This document shows, one piece after another, positions 16,249-25,400 of a stretch of 50,306 nt of DNA. The DNA comes from a bacterium (GTDB lineage Bacteria; JAHJDO01): positions 1 through 50,306 of the forward strand of contig JAHJDO010000134.1 in the NCBI GenBank assembly GCA_018812485.1, written 5' to 3'. Within the stretch, counting starts at the first letter, position 1. Each line of letters starts with the position of its first letter. The notes below the pieces were generated by a model. It made no database searches. It was not told the DNA's origin and saw only the letters and a list, made by a program, of their open reading frames with translations. The translations under genes were made by a program, and so were the position numbers.

Positions 16249-18525
16249 TTAAAAATTTTCCAAAATTCTTATATCTTTATCTTCAATCATAATTTTATGC
16301 GCCACTGGAAGAAATTCCTTCATTCTTTTTTGCAATTCTGCCACTACAGCATCAGCTATTATATTATCCTCTTTTAAATTAGCCCACTGAAACATCCAAG
16401 AGTGATGCTGTGATTCCAAGAGCAAAGATTTTCTGCACACACACTCTGCAATTATCTCTGCTAGAATTGCACGAAAATAAATAGACTTTTGCCCTACAAA
16501 ATTAGGAGGGGGGCCTAAATATCTCTTTAGTGAAGGATGTTTGGCAGATATAAGAAGTAAGTAAGGCTTGCCTTCGTGATCGCCCCACTTCGCTCTATAA
16601 TTACCGAAGTCTTCATCTTTTATATCAATTTCCAGAGGAGGACCACTTTCTTCTTTCTGTATTGTTTTTACTTTCGTAATCGCATCATAATTGCCCAACT
16701 TTGCTGATAAATTAATTGTCTCATGACACAACCTCCTTGCTTCTATGACGATATCAGCACGTGCAAAATTAGACCCGTGCACAGGAACTAGTATGCATCT
16801 ACCTTTTATTGGCAAACTGACATTATCACTTGAAATAACCTTAATTTCTGTTTCTATATTAATAAGCTCGGGGTATTTAGCAAATAGCTGTATAGTTTTT
16901 GAACTCCTTTCTCTGATTTTATAGTGTTTATGCTCAAACTCTAAAGGGGAAATAAATTCTCTCTCCTCTATTTTGTTTTCAACGACCGTAACAAATGCTT
17001 CAGCTTTATGTAATCCTTCATGTTGAGTTTCAATAATAACTCCATCCTTTAAAGCAATTCCTTTGATACTAAATCTACCATATAATAAATTATTTCTTTT
17101 TTTGTGCGCAACTAACTTAACAATGGGATTCAAAAATTCGATAGCTTCGCTGTCTTTTCCTAATGACACCTCTGCTTCTTCTTTATTAAATATTCTACGA
17201 TCAACGTATAAACTAAATGACCTCACATTCCCTAATGCCACATTTGCATAGGTAGGATATATGAGAATTCCACGCTTAGTAAATGAGTCATCATGCAATC
17301 CTTCGTCAATGCTCGGCTCGTCTAAATCTTCTACCTGTTGAACTAAGAATTTTGATGCAGCTTGCGCGAGTTTATCAAACCGTCTTTTTAATTCCTCATC
17401 GACTATTTCCTCTTTTGACTTTTTCGAAGCGGCGCGATCCTTATCAATTAACTCCTTCAAACGTTGAGTAGGCAAATCAAGTAAGGTTTTAACAAACGGG
17501 TGCTCTCTATACAAACCATACTGCCTATTGGGATCTATTACTAAACTAGGGTTTTCTATTGTTGGGGCTACACGACTTTCTATTCTTTTATCATACTCTT
17601 CCATTAAAAAGTCTATATATTCACACTCTATGCGACCAAAATATTTTTTCCCATAAACATCATTCTCAAAACTATTCTGCAACAAACTACATTCGTGTAT
17701 TGCACGCTTACCTTTAATAATCAATCCAGATTTTCTAAATTTATCAGAAATATCCACTAATGGCTCTGGAGATCGGAATATAATTAACTTCGCCTTTGCG
17801 TGAGGATAACCTGGAACAATAAATTCTTCTTTACAAACTAGCTCTGCCGGCGATTGATAATGCTTCAACTTTTTCAGATTATCATTACTATTAATGTCCT
17901 TGAACCCAATATCGCAAGGAGAGTTTTCTGCCATTATATCTCTTAAGGCAAAGTGAAAAGGAAGATTTTCACAAATAGTTTTAGACCTTGGTAAACGATG
18001 CCGTGTCAATTCAATAGTCACTACGGTACCGTTACGTCTTTCGATATTAAGATACTTTCGTAATTCTTGAGTCACTGTTCTACGCTTTACTAATGGAATA
18101 AAATCGCCATCGCTAGTTATTTTTACTTTATAATATTTACCGTCTACAATTGACTCAAATGTAGTATCACCTAATTCTGTAACATCTTTGGCGCCTCTTC
18201 CCATGATACCCCTGTCCCCTTCTTCACTACTTCGTTTACCAACATTTAATAGCTTTTCCAGCATAGTATCTAGTGTCATTCCTTCCGCCCTATCTCGTAC
18301 GATCAAGATAGAACTAGCATTTTTACGAGCAAGGGTTTCTATCAATATCCGTCCACCATCTTTTGGAATTAATTTACGCTTATATAATCTATGATAACTA
18401 TCATCAGCATTAGTTATAAGTTCAACTAGTGCATCAAAAGAATCTCTTATTGAGAACTGGCGATTATGCACCCAATATCTTTTCGTTACCTTCAATTCTA
18501 AGGGTTGACCGAGTTTAATTGCCAT
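16249..18525 (-). CDS. GHKL (Hsp90/MutL/MORC-like) ATPase of unknown function, large
   Basis: 758 aa, ATG with GAGGAGG five bases upstream. The N-terminal third is a GHKL ATP-binding domain. The N-box is ELITNADDS (E35, N39, D42), G1 is VRDRAEGM (D78, G82; the usual first Gly is Ala), and the lid is GDRGIMGRGAKD (103-114). A transducer-like region follows, then a charged helical section (about 365-410) and a long C-terminal region without a recognised nuclease or kinase domain. It is too long and divergent for HtpG or MutL and has no histidine-kinase H-box. Standalone MORC-like ATPases occur in bacterial conflict loci. It is in an operon with a winged-helix protein and a 78-aa protein. Confidence 0.8.
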   Translation of the reverse strand: MAIKLGQPLELKVTKRYWVHNRQFSIRDSFDALVELITNADDSYHRLYKRKLIPKDGGRILIETLARKNASSILIVRDRAEGMTLDTMLEKLLNVGKRSSEEGDRGIMGRGAKDVTELGDTTFESIVDGKYYKVKITSDGDFIPLVKRRTVTQELRKYLNIERRNGTVVTIELTRHRLPRSKTICENLPFHFALRDIMAENSPCDIGFKDINSNDNLKKLKHYQSPAELVCKEEFIVPGYPHAKAKLIIFRSPEPLVDISDKFRKSGLIIKGKRAIHECSLLQNSFENDVYGKKYFGRIECEYIDFLMEEYDKRIESRVAPTIENPSLVIDPNRQYGLYREHPFVKTLLDLPTQRLKELIDKDRAASKKSKEEIVDEELKRRFDKLAQAASKFLVQQVEDLDEPSIDEGLHDDSFTKRGILIYPTYANVALGNVRSFSLYVDRRIFNKEEAEVSLGKDSEAIEFLNPIVKLVAHKKRNNLLYGRFSIKGIALKDGVIIETQHEGLHKAEAFVTVVENKIEEREFISPLEFEHKHYKIRERSSKTIQLFAKYPELINIETEIKVISSDNVSLPIKGRCILVPVHGSNFARADIVIEARRLCHETINLSAKLGNYDAITKVKTIQKEESGPPLEIDIKDEDFGNYRAKWGDHEGKPYLLLISAKHPSLKRYLGPPPNFVGQKSIYFRAILAEIIAECVCRKSLLLESQHHSWMFQWANLKEDNIIADAVVAELQKRMKEFLPVAHKIMIEDKDIRILENF

Positions 18526-18535
18526 TGCATCCTCC

Positions 18536-19162
18536 TCAATTAATTAATAAATCCTTAAATCTTTCTCCACAAATATCTAAGAAAGATTGAATCTCTGAAT
18601 CATTAATCGCAAAAGCGGTAGTTTTAAAAAGATCGAATTTTTGCCTTATAACTTCTTTGCTTGCGTCAGGGCTACATCTCAACATATCTGTAAAGTCATA
18701 AGCTGATGCCTCCTCAAGAGACTTTTTTTCTTGATATATCTTAAATGTTTTTTCTTTGTGGATTCCTTTAATAAAACGCTGTGCTTGATGTTTTGGCAAT
18801 TCTTGGGAAATAGGTTTCTCTACTTTTAAACTGTTCAAAATTCGTGTTTGATTCTCAAAAAACCATTTTATACCGGCAGAAGTAAACTGCCATCCTTCAC
18901 TTTCACCACCGCCCTTATCTCTTCCTGCCCTTCCCTTAACAAGCTTTTGTTTTTTTGCTGATTCAAGTGCATATCTGACGGTGGTTTTATCTGGAAATTT
19001 ACGTTTCCGAAATTCGAGTAAACTCCAACAAAAACGTTCTTCGGAAAGATTGTACGCTTCCCATGCGATAAGTTCAGTATGAAGCTTTTTAGACGTGCCA
19101 CCTAACTTATGTAGAACATATAATACAACATCAACATTTGATAACCCTCCACCTATAGGCAT
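18536..19162 (-). CDS. Winged-helix protein, partner of the GHKL ATPase
   Basis: 208 aa, ATG with AAAGGAGG five bases upstream. The N-terminal half looks like a winged helix-turn-helix: helical opening NVDVVLYVLHKLGG, then FPDKTTVRYALESAKKQKLV followed by a wing-like GWQFTSAGIKWF. The C-terminal half is helical and charged (KTFKIYQEKKSLEEASAYDF) and unknown. It may bind DNA or regulate the operon, or present the ATPase to nucleic acid. Gaps are 12 bases upstream and 10 downstream, so it should be made together with the ATPase. The fold assignment is from pattern only. Confidence 0.65.
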   Translation of the reverse strand: MPIGGGLSNVDVVLYVLHKLGGTSKKLHTELIAWEAYNLSEERFCWSLLEFRKRKFPDKTTVRYALESAKKQKLVKGRAGRDKGGGESEGWQFTSAGIKWFFENQTRILNSLKVEKPISQELPKHQAQRFIKGIHKEKTFKIYQEKKSLEEASAYDFTDMLRCSPDASKEVIRQKFDLFKTTAFAINDSEIQSFLDICGERFKDLLIN

Positions 19163-19174
19163 TTTGTCCTCCTT

Positions 19175-19411
19175 TTATAAAGTGAATTTGTTGGACTTAG
19201 ATTTGCTGTTAAAAAGAATTTTAACTCTTCTTAGCTCAGAATCAACAGCGGAAAATATTTTGGATACATCTTCGTTAGAGTAACCATATATCCCGCGGTT
19301 AGAACAATTACCTAATTTACGAATGGTGTCCAACACCTTTTCTGTCCTTTTTGAAGCAATCCTTTTAAATCTTTGTTCTTTATTTTCATTTTCAACTTTA
19401 GGTTTTACCAT
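19175..19411 (-). CDS. Small conserved-looking protein (78 aa), first gene of the GHKL ATPase operon
   Basis: The ATG at 19411 is preferred over an in-frame TTG at 19432 because GGAGG lies five bases before it; this gives 78 aa. The core, EQRFKRIASKRTEKVLDTIR then LGNCSNRGIYGYSNEDVSKI and a helical AVDSELRRVK, resembles small uncharacterised proteins I remember from mobile or accessory regions. No catalytic motif is visible. A short conserved Cys-Ser-Asn-Arg segment stands out. It directly follows a near-consensus promoter and precedes the winged-helix gene by 12 bases. Confidence 0.65.
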   Translation of the reverse strand: MVKPKVENENKEQRFKRIASKRTEKVLDTIRKLGNCSNRGIYGYSNEDVSKIFSAVDSELRRVKILFNSKSKSNKFTL

Positions 19412-19456
19412 GCTTGCCTCCATTAATGTCAATTAATTATTACATATTTTCCATTG

Positions 19457-19484
19457 ATTATATACTATTAAAAAAACTTGTCAA
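19457..19484 (-). promoter_or_regulatory. Near-consensus promoter of the GHKL ATPase operon
   Basis: On the minus strand TTGACA (19479-19484) and TATAAT (19457-19462) are both perfect matches, 16 bases apart. The predicted leader is about 40 bases and ends in GGAGG before the ATG at 19411. This is the best promoter match I found in the window and suggests strong basal expression of the island operon. Confidence 0.75.
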
Positions 19485-19603
19485 GTATTTTTAAAATATT
19501 TTTCATTAGTTGTAACTTTTATGATGTCTTACAGGAGAAAAAACGCCAACCTGCGTCGTCTTCAAGATATTTGTTTATTCGTACAAACTCAACATTATAC
19601 TCC

Positions 19604-19689
19604 CACCATCCCAAAATCATAAAGAAAAAAGGGCGAAATCAGGGGGATGTTTTAATGTGCGATTTTTGGGGATACTTTTGACAAATACA
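19604..19689. repeat. Palindromic upstream element, copy 2 (before second DUF4143 gene)
   Basis: ATCCCAAAATC (19608-19618) pairs with GATTTTTGGGGAT (19661-19673), followed by GGATA, C and the exact 14-mer TTTTGACAAATACA (19676-19689). Order and spacing relative to the downstream ATPase gene parallel the copy at 14411-14470. The surrounding gap (19412-19766) otherwise holds only the island operon promoter; no further gene is visible in it. Confidence 0.55.
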
Positions 19690-19766
19690 TAGACGATTAA
19701 GGCAAATTTGAATTCACAATGCAGATTTGTCTTGACGTGGCGTAACATTGATGGTAAAAGGTAGTT

Positions 19767-21014
19767 ATGGTTAGTCAAGAAAATTTATATATACACAGGG
19801 AGATAGAAGATACACTCCGTCATTCGGTTAGGCATTTTCCTGCTGTTGCCTTAACTGGTCCACGACAATCAGGGAAATCTACTCTGGTTAAGAATGTTTT
19901 TGGAAAGACTCATGCTGTGGTTTCCTTTGATGATCCACTTATGCGCGAACGGGCGATTTCTGACCCCCGACTTTTTATTGATAGCCTTGGTGAGAATATA
20001 GTGTTTGATGAAATTCAATATGTCCCTGAAATCCTTTCTTATATAAAGATGCTAATTGATCAAAAACGTCATAGTTATGGCAGATTTATTATTACAGGTT
20101 CACAGCAATTTCATCTTATCAAAAATCTGGGAGATACATTAGCCGGCAGGGTTGCCTTGCTTGATCTATTGCCATTTAGCATAGAAGAGAAAAGGAAGAT
20201 TGTCTCGCTAAAAGCTAAATTATCCAATGATCAAGAGAGTTTTCTTCATGCCTGCCTCAGGGGTTCTTACCCAGAAAACTCAATTCACTCAGGCGTAAGT
20301 TCCCGGCAATGGTACGGTAGTTATGTGCAGACCTACTTAGAACGAGACATACGCACAATTTATAACATAGGCATTTTAAGAGAATTTCAGCAGTTTATGC
20401 GTCTTTTGGCTGGGCGCTGTTCGGGAATATTGAACTTAAGCTCACTTGCCAGTGATTTAGGCGTAAGCGGCAATACCATTAAAAAATGGCTTTCAATATT
20501 AGAAGCAAGCCATATTATTTATGTCCTTCCACCATATTACAGGAATTTAGGAAAGCGGATAACTAAAAGTCCAAAAGTTTATTTTTTAGACGCTGGGTTA
20601 GTTTGTTATTTAACCGGCTTGGAGACCAAAGAGCATTTACTAAACGGACCATTAGCCGGCGCCTTGTTTGAAAATTTTGTTATTCAAGAGACCGTAAAAC
20701 ACTTTTTTAACCGTGGTATCAAACCCAATCTTTTCTACCTGCGGACACATAATGATGTAGAGATTGATTTAATTATTGAAAGCAACCTAAAGCTTTACCC
20801 CTTTGAGATTAAATTAAGTAAAACTCCAAATCTCGGCATGGCAAAACCGATAGAGACATTTAAGAAGCTATTTCCAAAACTAAAGATCGGTGACGGCAGT
20901 GTCATTTCTTTAAGCAAACAGGAAGTACCTTTGACAAAAAATGTATCAACCATAAGTGTAAATTCATATCTAAAGCACCTTGCTGAAATCAGCAAGGCTA
21001 CTGTTCCGAGATGA
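19767..21014 (+). CDS. AAA-type ATPase with C-terminal DUF4143, second copy
   Basis: 415 aa. Walker A is GPRQSGKST (31-39, K37), Walker B is IVFDEIQ (D81, E82), and ITGSQQFHLI is sensor-like. The C-terminus has FENFVIQETVKHF and VEIDLIIESNLKLYPFEIKLS, again like a PD-(D/E)XK core. It belongs to the same broad family as the gene at 14538 but is only distantly similar, so the two are not a recent duplication. It overlaps tolC by ATGA (21011-21014), which is odd: a mobile-type ATPase is translationally chained to an efflux operon. The function of this family is unknown. Confidence 0.88.
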   Translation: MVSQENLYIHREIEDTLRHSVRHFPAVALTGPRQSGKSTLVKNVFGKTHAVVSFDDPLMRERAISDPRLFIDSLGENIVFDEIQYVPEILSYIKMLIDQKRHSYGRFIITGSQQFHLIKNLGDTLAGRVALLDLLPFSIEEKRKIVSLKAKLSNDQESFLHACLRGSYPENSIHSGVSSRQWYGSYVQTYLERDIRTIYNIGILREFQQFMRLLAGRCSGILNLSSLASDLGVSGNTIKKWLSILEASHIIYVLPPYYRNLGKRITKSPKVYFLDAGLVCYLTGLETKEHLLNGPLAGALFENFVIQETVKHFFNRGIKPNLFYLRTHNDVEIDLIIESNLKLYPFEIKLSKTPNLGMAKPIETFKKLFPKLKIGDGSVISLSKQEVPLTKNVSTISVNSYLKHLAEISKATVPR

Positions 21015-22459
21015 AAAGCAAGGCTATTCTCATAGCAGCACTGCTTTTTCTACTATTACAAAGTTCGTATGCAGAACAACAAATTTCAATTGATGATGTT
21101 ACACGATTAGCGCTTGAAAATTCACTGGATATCCAGATTGCTAAGATTGATGTGTATAAAGAAAGAACATCTCTTGGAAAGGCAAAATCAATCTTTGATA
21201 CATTCCTGAATTCAGGAGCAAGCTATGAGGATGATAAGAAAAAGACCTCAACAACTCTCTCCAGAATAAAAACCGCTACAAATGAATATTCACTTGGCGT
21301 TGAGAAAAAGCTTCCAACAGGATCAAGCATTAAAATAGATGCAGAACATTCATTAGTTGATGCCAATTCCTCTTCTTCAGCAATAAACAACTATAATGAA
21401 TCAAGCATTAAATTTTCTCTCAATCAATCACTGGGGAAAAACTTTTTTGGACTAGCTGACCGATCTAATATTAAGATAACAAAAATTAATATAGACAATG
21501 CAGAATATTCCTCTTTAGGTGAAATTGAAAATGCTCTTTATAAAGCCCAGGCAGCTTACTGGAATGTTGTTCTCAAAGAAAAAGAACTCGATATAAAATT
21601 GGATATGCAGAAGGAAGCTGAAAAGCTATATTCCATATACAAAGAAAACTATGAAAGAGGAACAACTGAAAAAGGAGACTTGTTCGCAATTGAAGCCAAT
21701 ATGCGCACAAGAAAAAATGAAGTGCTTATAGCTCATCTAGAGAAGGAAATTGCAAAAAACAACCTGTTATTCCTGCTTAACGAAGAAGACACACACATTC
21801 AGCTGCAGCCTCTTGACCCGCTGGTTACCACTCTGCACAGCGTTGATGTGTATGCAATACTGAAAGAGGCAATCCTGCATCGCAGGGACTATAAGGTCAT
21901 AAAGAACAAAATAGAATCGCAAAATATAGATATAAAAATAAAAAAGGATGCTCTATGGCCTGAAATTGATCTGGAGGCCAGTTTTCTGAAGAACGGGCTG
22001 GCTTCAAACTATCAAGACTCGTGGAATAAAACTTCTGACGAAAATAACTACGAGTTTTTTACGGGGATTACCTTTAGAATACCCCTTGAAAACCGCTCGG
22101 CAAAGGCAGACCTTGAAAAGGCAAAACTAAACAAGGAACAGCTTCTTCTTTTCCTTAAACGGACTGAACGACTAATATTAAAAGAGATCAACAACAAAGT
22201 TAAAGAAGTAAACAGTCTGAAGAATCGAATTGAACTGCTTACTTCCATTAGCAAATTGCAGGAAAACAAACTAAAAGAAGAAATGAAGCATCTTAGTTAT
22301 GGACGTTCAAGCTCGGATATTATTCTTCGTTATGAAGAAGATTTATTACAAGCCAATCTAGATCTAAGCTCATCATTATTTAAATACAGGGTCAGCCTTA
22401 TTGACCTGGATCTGGCAAAAAATACACTGCTTGATAAATACTGGAAGGGCGTGTTATGA
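21011..22459 (+). CDS. TolC-family outer membrane efflux protein
   Basis: 482 aa. It has a signal peptide (about 1-21, ending SSYA) and the duplicated outer membrane efflux (OEP) architecture. Long amphipathic helices such as NALYKAQAAYWNVVLKEKEL and LEKAKLNKEQLLLFLKRTER alternate with beta strands. It should trimerise as an outer-membrane channel with a periplasmic tunnel. It overlaps the DUF4143 gene upstream and the RND pump downstream by four bases each. It most likely acts as exit duct for that pump. Confidence 0.9.
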   Translation: MKSKAILIAALLFLLLQSSYAEQQISIDDVTRLALENSLDIQIAKIDVYKERTSLGKAKSIFDTFLNSGASYEDDKKKTSTTLSRIKTATNEYSLGVEKKLPTGSSIKIDAEHSLVDANSSSSAINNYNESSIKFSLNQSLGKNFFGLADRSNIKITKINIDNAEYSSLGEIENALYKAQAAYWNVVLKEKELDIKLDMQKEAEKLYSIYKENYERGTTEKGDLFAIEANMRTRKNEVLIAHLEKEIAKNNLLFLLNEEDTHIQLQPLDPLVTTLHSVDVYAILKEAILHRRDYKVIKNKIESQNIDIKIKKDALWPEIDLEASFLKNGLASNYQDSWNKTSDENNYEFFTGITFRIPLENRSAKADLEKAKLNKEQLLLFLKRTERLILKEINNKVKEVNSLKNRIELLTSISKLQENKLKEEMKHLSYGRSSSDIILRYEEDLLQANLDLSSSLFKYRVSLIDLDLAKNTLLDKYWKGVL

Positions 22460-25400
22460 AAATAAGTGAATTTTCAGTTAAACATTCTCTTTTAATTAAT
22501 CTCATTTCAGTTTTTATCCTGATTGCGGGTTTCTATACCTTATACATCTATAAGATAAGAAAAGAGGCTTTCCCTGAAGTCTCGATGGATGCAGTAGTTA
22601 TCAGCACTGCTTATCCTGGCGCTCCTCCTGAAGAGATTGAAAAATTAGTAACAGTACCTATTGAAAAAGAGCTCAAGAGCGTAGACGGAATTAAAGAGAT
22701 ACAGTCCATATCTGATGAAAACGTTTCTACTATCATGATCAATATTAGTCACGATGCAAAAGACAAAGACAAGGTTGTAGATGATATTCAACAGGCTGTT
22801 GATCAGGTTCAGGATCTTCCCGGCGATGCTGAAGATCCAATTGTAACAGAAATCACTACAGGTGAGGTCCCAGCAGTTGAAATCGCATTGAGCGGAGATT
22901 TGCCGGAGACTGAACTTCGAAAATACGCAGAAAACCTTGAGGATATACTTGAGGATATACCCGGTGTCTCGTCTATCTCCAAACGGGGCTGGAGAGATGA
23001 AGAAGTGTGGGTGGAGGTGGATCCTGATAAAATGAAAGACTTTCACGTCAGCGTGGAAGAAGTAATGAATGCTTTGCGTGAGAAAAACATCAGTATTCCG
23101 GGCGGAAAACTGCGTGGGGAAAAAGAATTCAGCATCCGTACCACAGGGGAATTTCACAAAAAGCAGGAGATTGAAAACGTGATCATACGCGCCAATGACC
23201 TTGGCAATTGGCTGCGCATAAAGGATATTGCTTCAGTTCGTTTTTCTCTTAAAGAAGAGGATGTGATCAATAAAAGCTTTGGAACACGTTCAATTAATCT
23301 AACTGTAATCAAAAAATCAACAGGCGATACAGTCAAAATTGTTGATATAGTTAAGGATAAAACAACTGACTTTATTCATAGAGCAGACCCGAAATTAAAG
23401 GTCTCCTACATTAATGACATGTCTTTTTACATTAACAGGCGGTTGGGTGTATTAAGAAATAACGGAATTATCGGATTGGTTCTCGTTTTATGTGTTCTTA
23501 TGTTGTTCCTTAACTATAGAGTGGCTTTGTTAACAGCATTGGGAATCCCTATTGCTTTTTGCGTTACACTGACAATCATGGGATTTACAGGCTTAAGCGT
23601 AAATCTTATAACTATGCTTGGCCTGATCATAGTTCTGGGAATGTTAGTGGACGACGGAATTATCGTGGCAGAGAATTGCGCGCGCCATCTGGAGACAGGT
23701 TTAGATCCTCATCAGGCAGCTATTATCGGGACACAGGAAGTTGTTAAACCTGTTACAGCCACAATAATCACAACTATTGTAGCTTTCAGTCCGCTTATGC
23801 TCATAGAAGGGATAATTGGTAAATTTATATTGGGCATACCGATAGTTGTGATTATTGCTTTAAGCGCATCACTGTTTGAAGCTTTAGTAATTCTCCCGTC
23901 TCATTTTGCGGATTTTGTTGGAATAGGAAAAAACAAGAAATACAGATCAAAGAAGGACTTGCCATGGTTCAAGACATTACTCAAATTTTATACGGGAATA
24001 ATTAACAAAGCTCTTAACCGGCGCTATTGGGTGCTCGCTGGTGTTATCGTGGTGCTCCTTCTGACTTTTGCACTAAGCAGGATAATGCCTTTTATCCTTT
24101 TTGGATCTGAGGGTATAGAGCAGTTCTTTATACGCGTAGAAACTCCCTCAGGTACAAACCTTTATACTACAAACAAATTAGTAAAAGAGATTGAGGAAAA
24201 AGTGGCGCAGCTTCCTGAAAATGAGCTGGATGCCTATACAACTCAGGTTGGTTCCTCAGGAGATACATGGATGTTTGACCCTTATGGAAAATCAGGTCCT
24301 CATGTAGCGCAGATTGTGGTTTACCTTACTCCAAATACTGAGCGGGAAAGAAACGTTGAGCAAATCGTAGAGGATTTGAGAGATAGAACTAAAGATGTCA
24401 AAGGATTTGAGAAAATTTATTTTGAAAAACCCCATGAAGGTCCGCCTGTTGGAAAAGCTGTGGCGATTAGAATTCGCGGAGAAGACTTCGCAGTACTAGA
24501 AAAAATATCAAATGAGATATTTCCATTCCTGAAGAACATAGAAGGAGTAACAGATATTGCCTCTGATTATGAAGTAGGAAGAGGTGAAATTCGGGTTGTA
24601 ATTAATGAGGAACAGGCAGCGCGTTCCTATCTTTCAGTAAAAGAGATTGCCTCTACTATCCGTTCTGCATTTAAAGGTGGACTTGCTACATCTATTAAAC
24701 CGACCAAAGCTGAGGAAGAAATTGATGTAATTGTTCGTTTCCCTGAAACTTCCCGCAGTAAAAAAGAGACCTTTGAAAAAATACTTATATCAAACAAATT
24801 CGGCAATCTTATCCCGCTAAAAAAAGTTGCGCATCTGGAAGACAGAACATCAGTAACCCGTATCCGCCATTTAGACGGAAAAAGAGTAATTACAATTCAC
24901 ACTGATGTTGATACTAAAAAGATAACTTCTTCAAAGGCTAATCAACTTTTGGCTGAAAACTTTAAGTACATCCCAGGGAAGTATCCGGGTTATGATATAA
25001 AATACACAGGAGAGCAAGAGGAGAATATCAAAATGGTCAACAGCTTTGTTAAAGCCTTTGGTCTGGCATTCTTCTTGATATTCCTGATCTTAGCCGCTAA
25101 CTTTAACTCATTGATTCAGCCGCTTATAGTAATGATGGCTATCCCTTTTGGCCTGATAGGTGTTATATGGGCATTTTTCTTCCATCAGCTTCCTATAAGT
25201 TTCTTTATGATGATGGGTATTGTAGGCCTCAACGGTATTGTGGTAAATGACTCTATTGTGCTTGTAGATTTCATCAATAACCTGCGCAGAAAAGGAGTGG
25301 ATAGACGGGCGTCTATCATAGAGAGCGGACAGTTAAGATTAAGACCTGTCCTGCTCACTACAATCACAACAGCATTGGGCCTTGCACCGACAGCCTATGG

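Noticed and set aside
19732-19760. Promoter TTGACG...TAAAAG directly before the second DUF4143 gene
   Set aside because: The -10 would end six bases before the ATG, leaving almost no leader, and it matches at only four of six positions.
22645-23157. 170-codon minus-strand open frame inside the RND permease
   Set aside because: The permease is a full-length, well-conserved family member here; the antisense frame has no domain, promoter or ribosome site.
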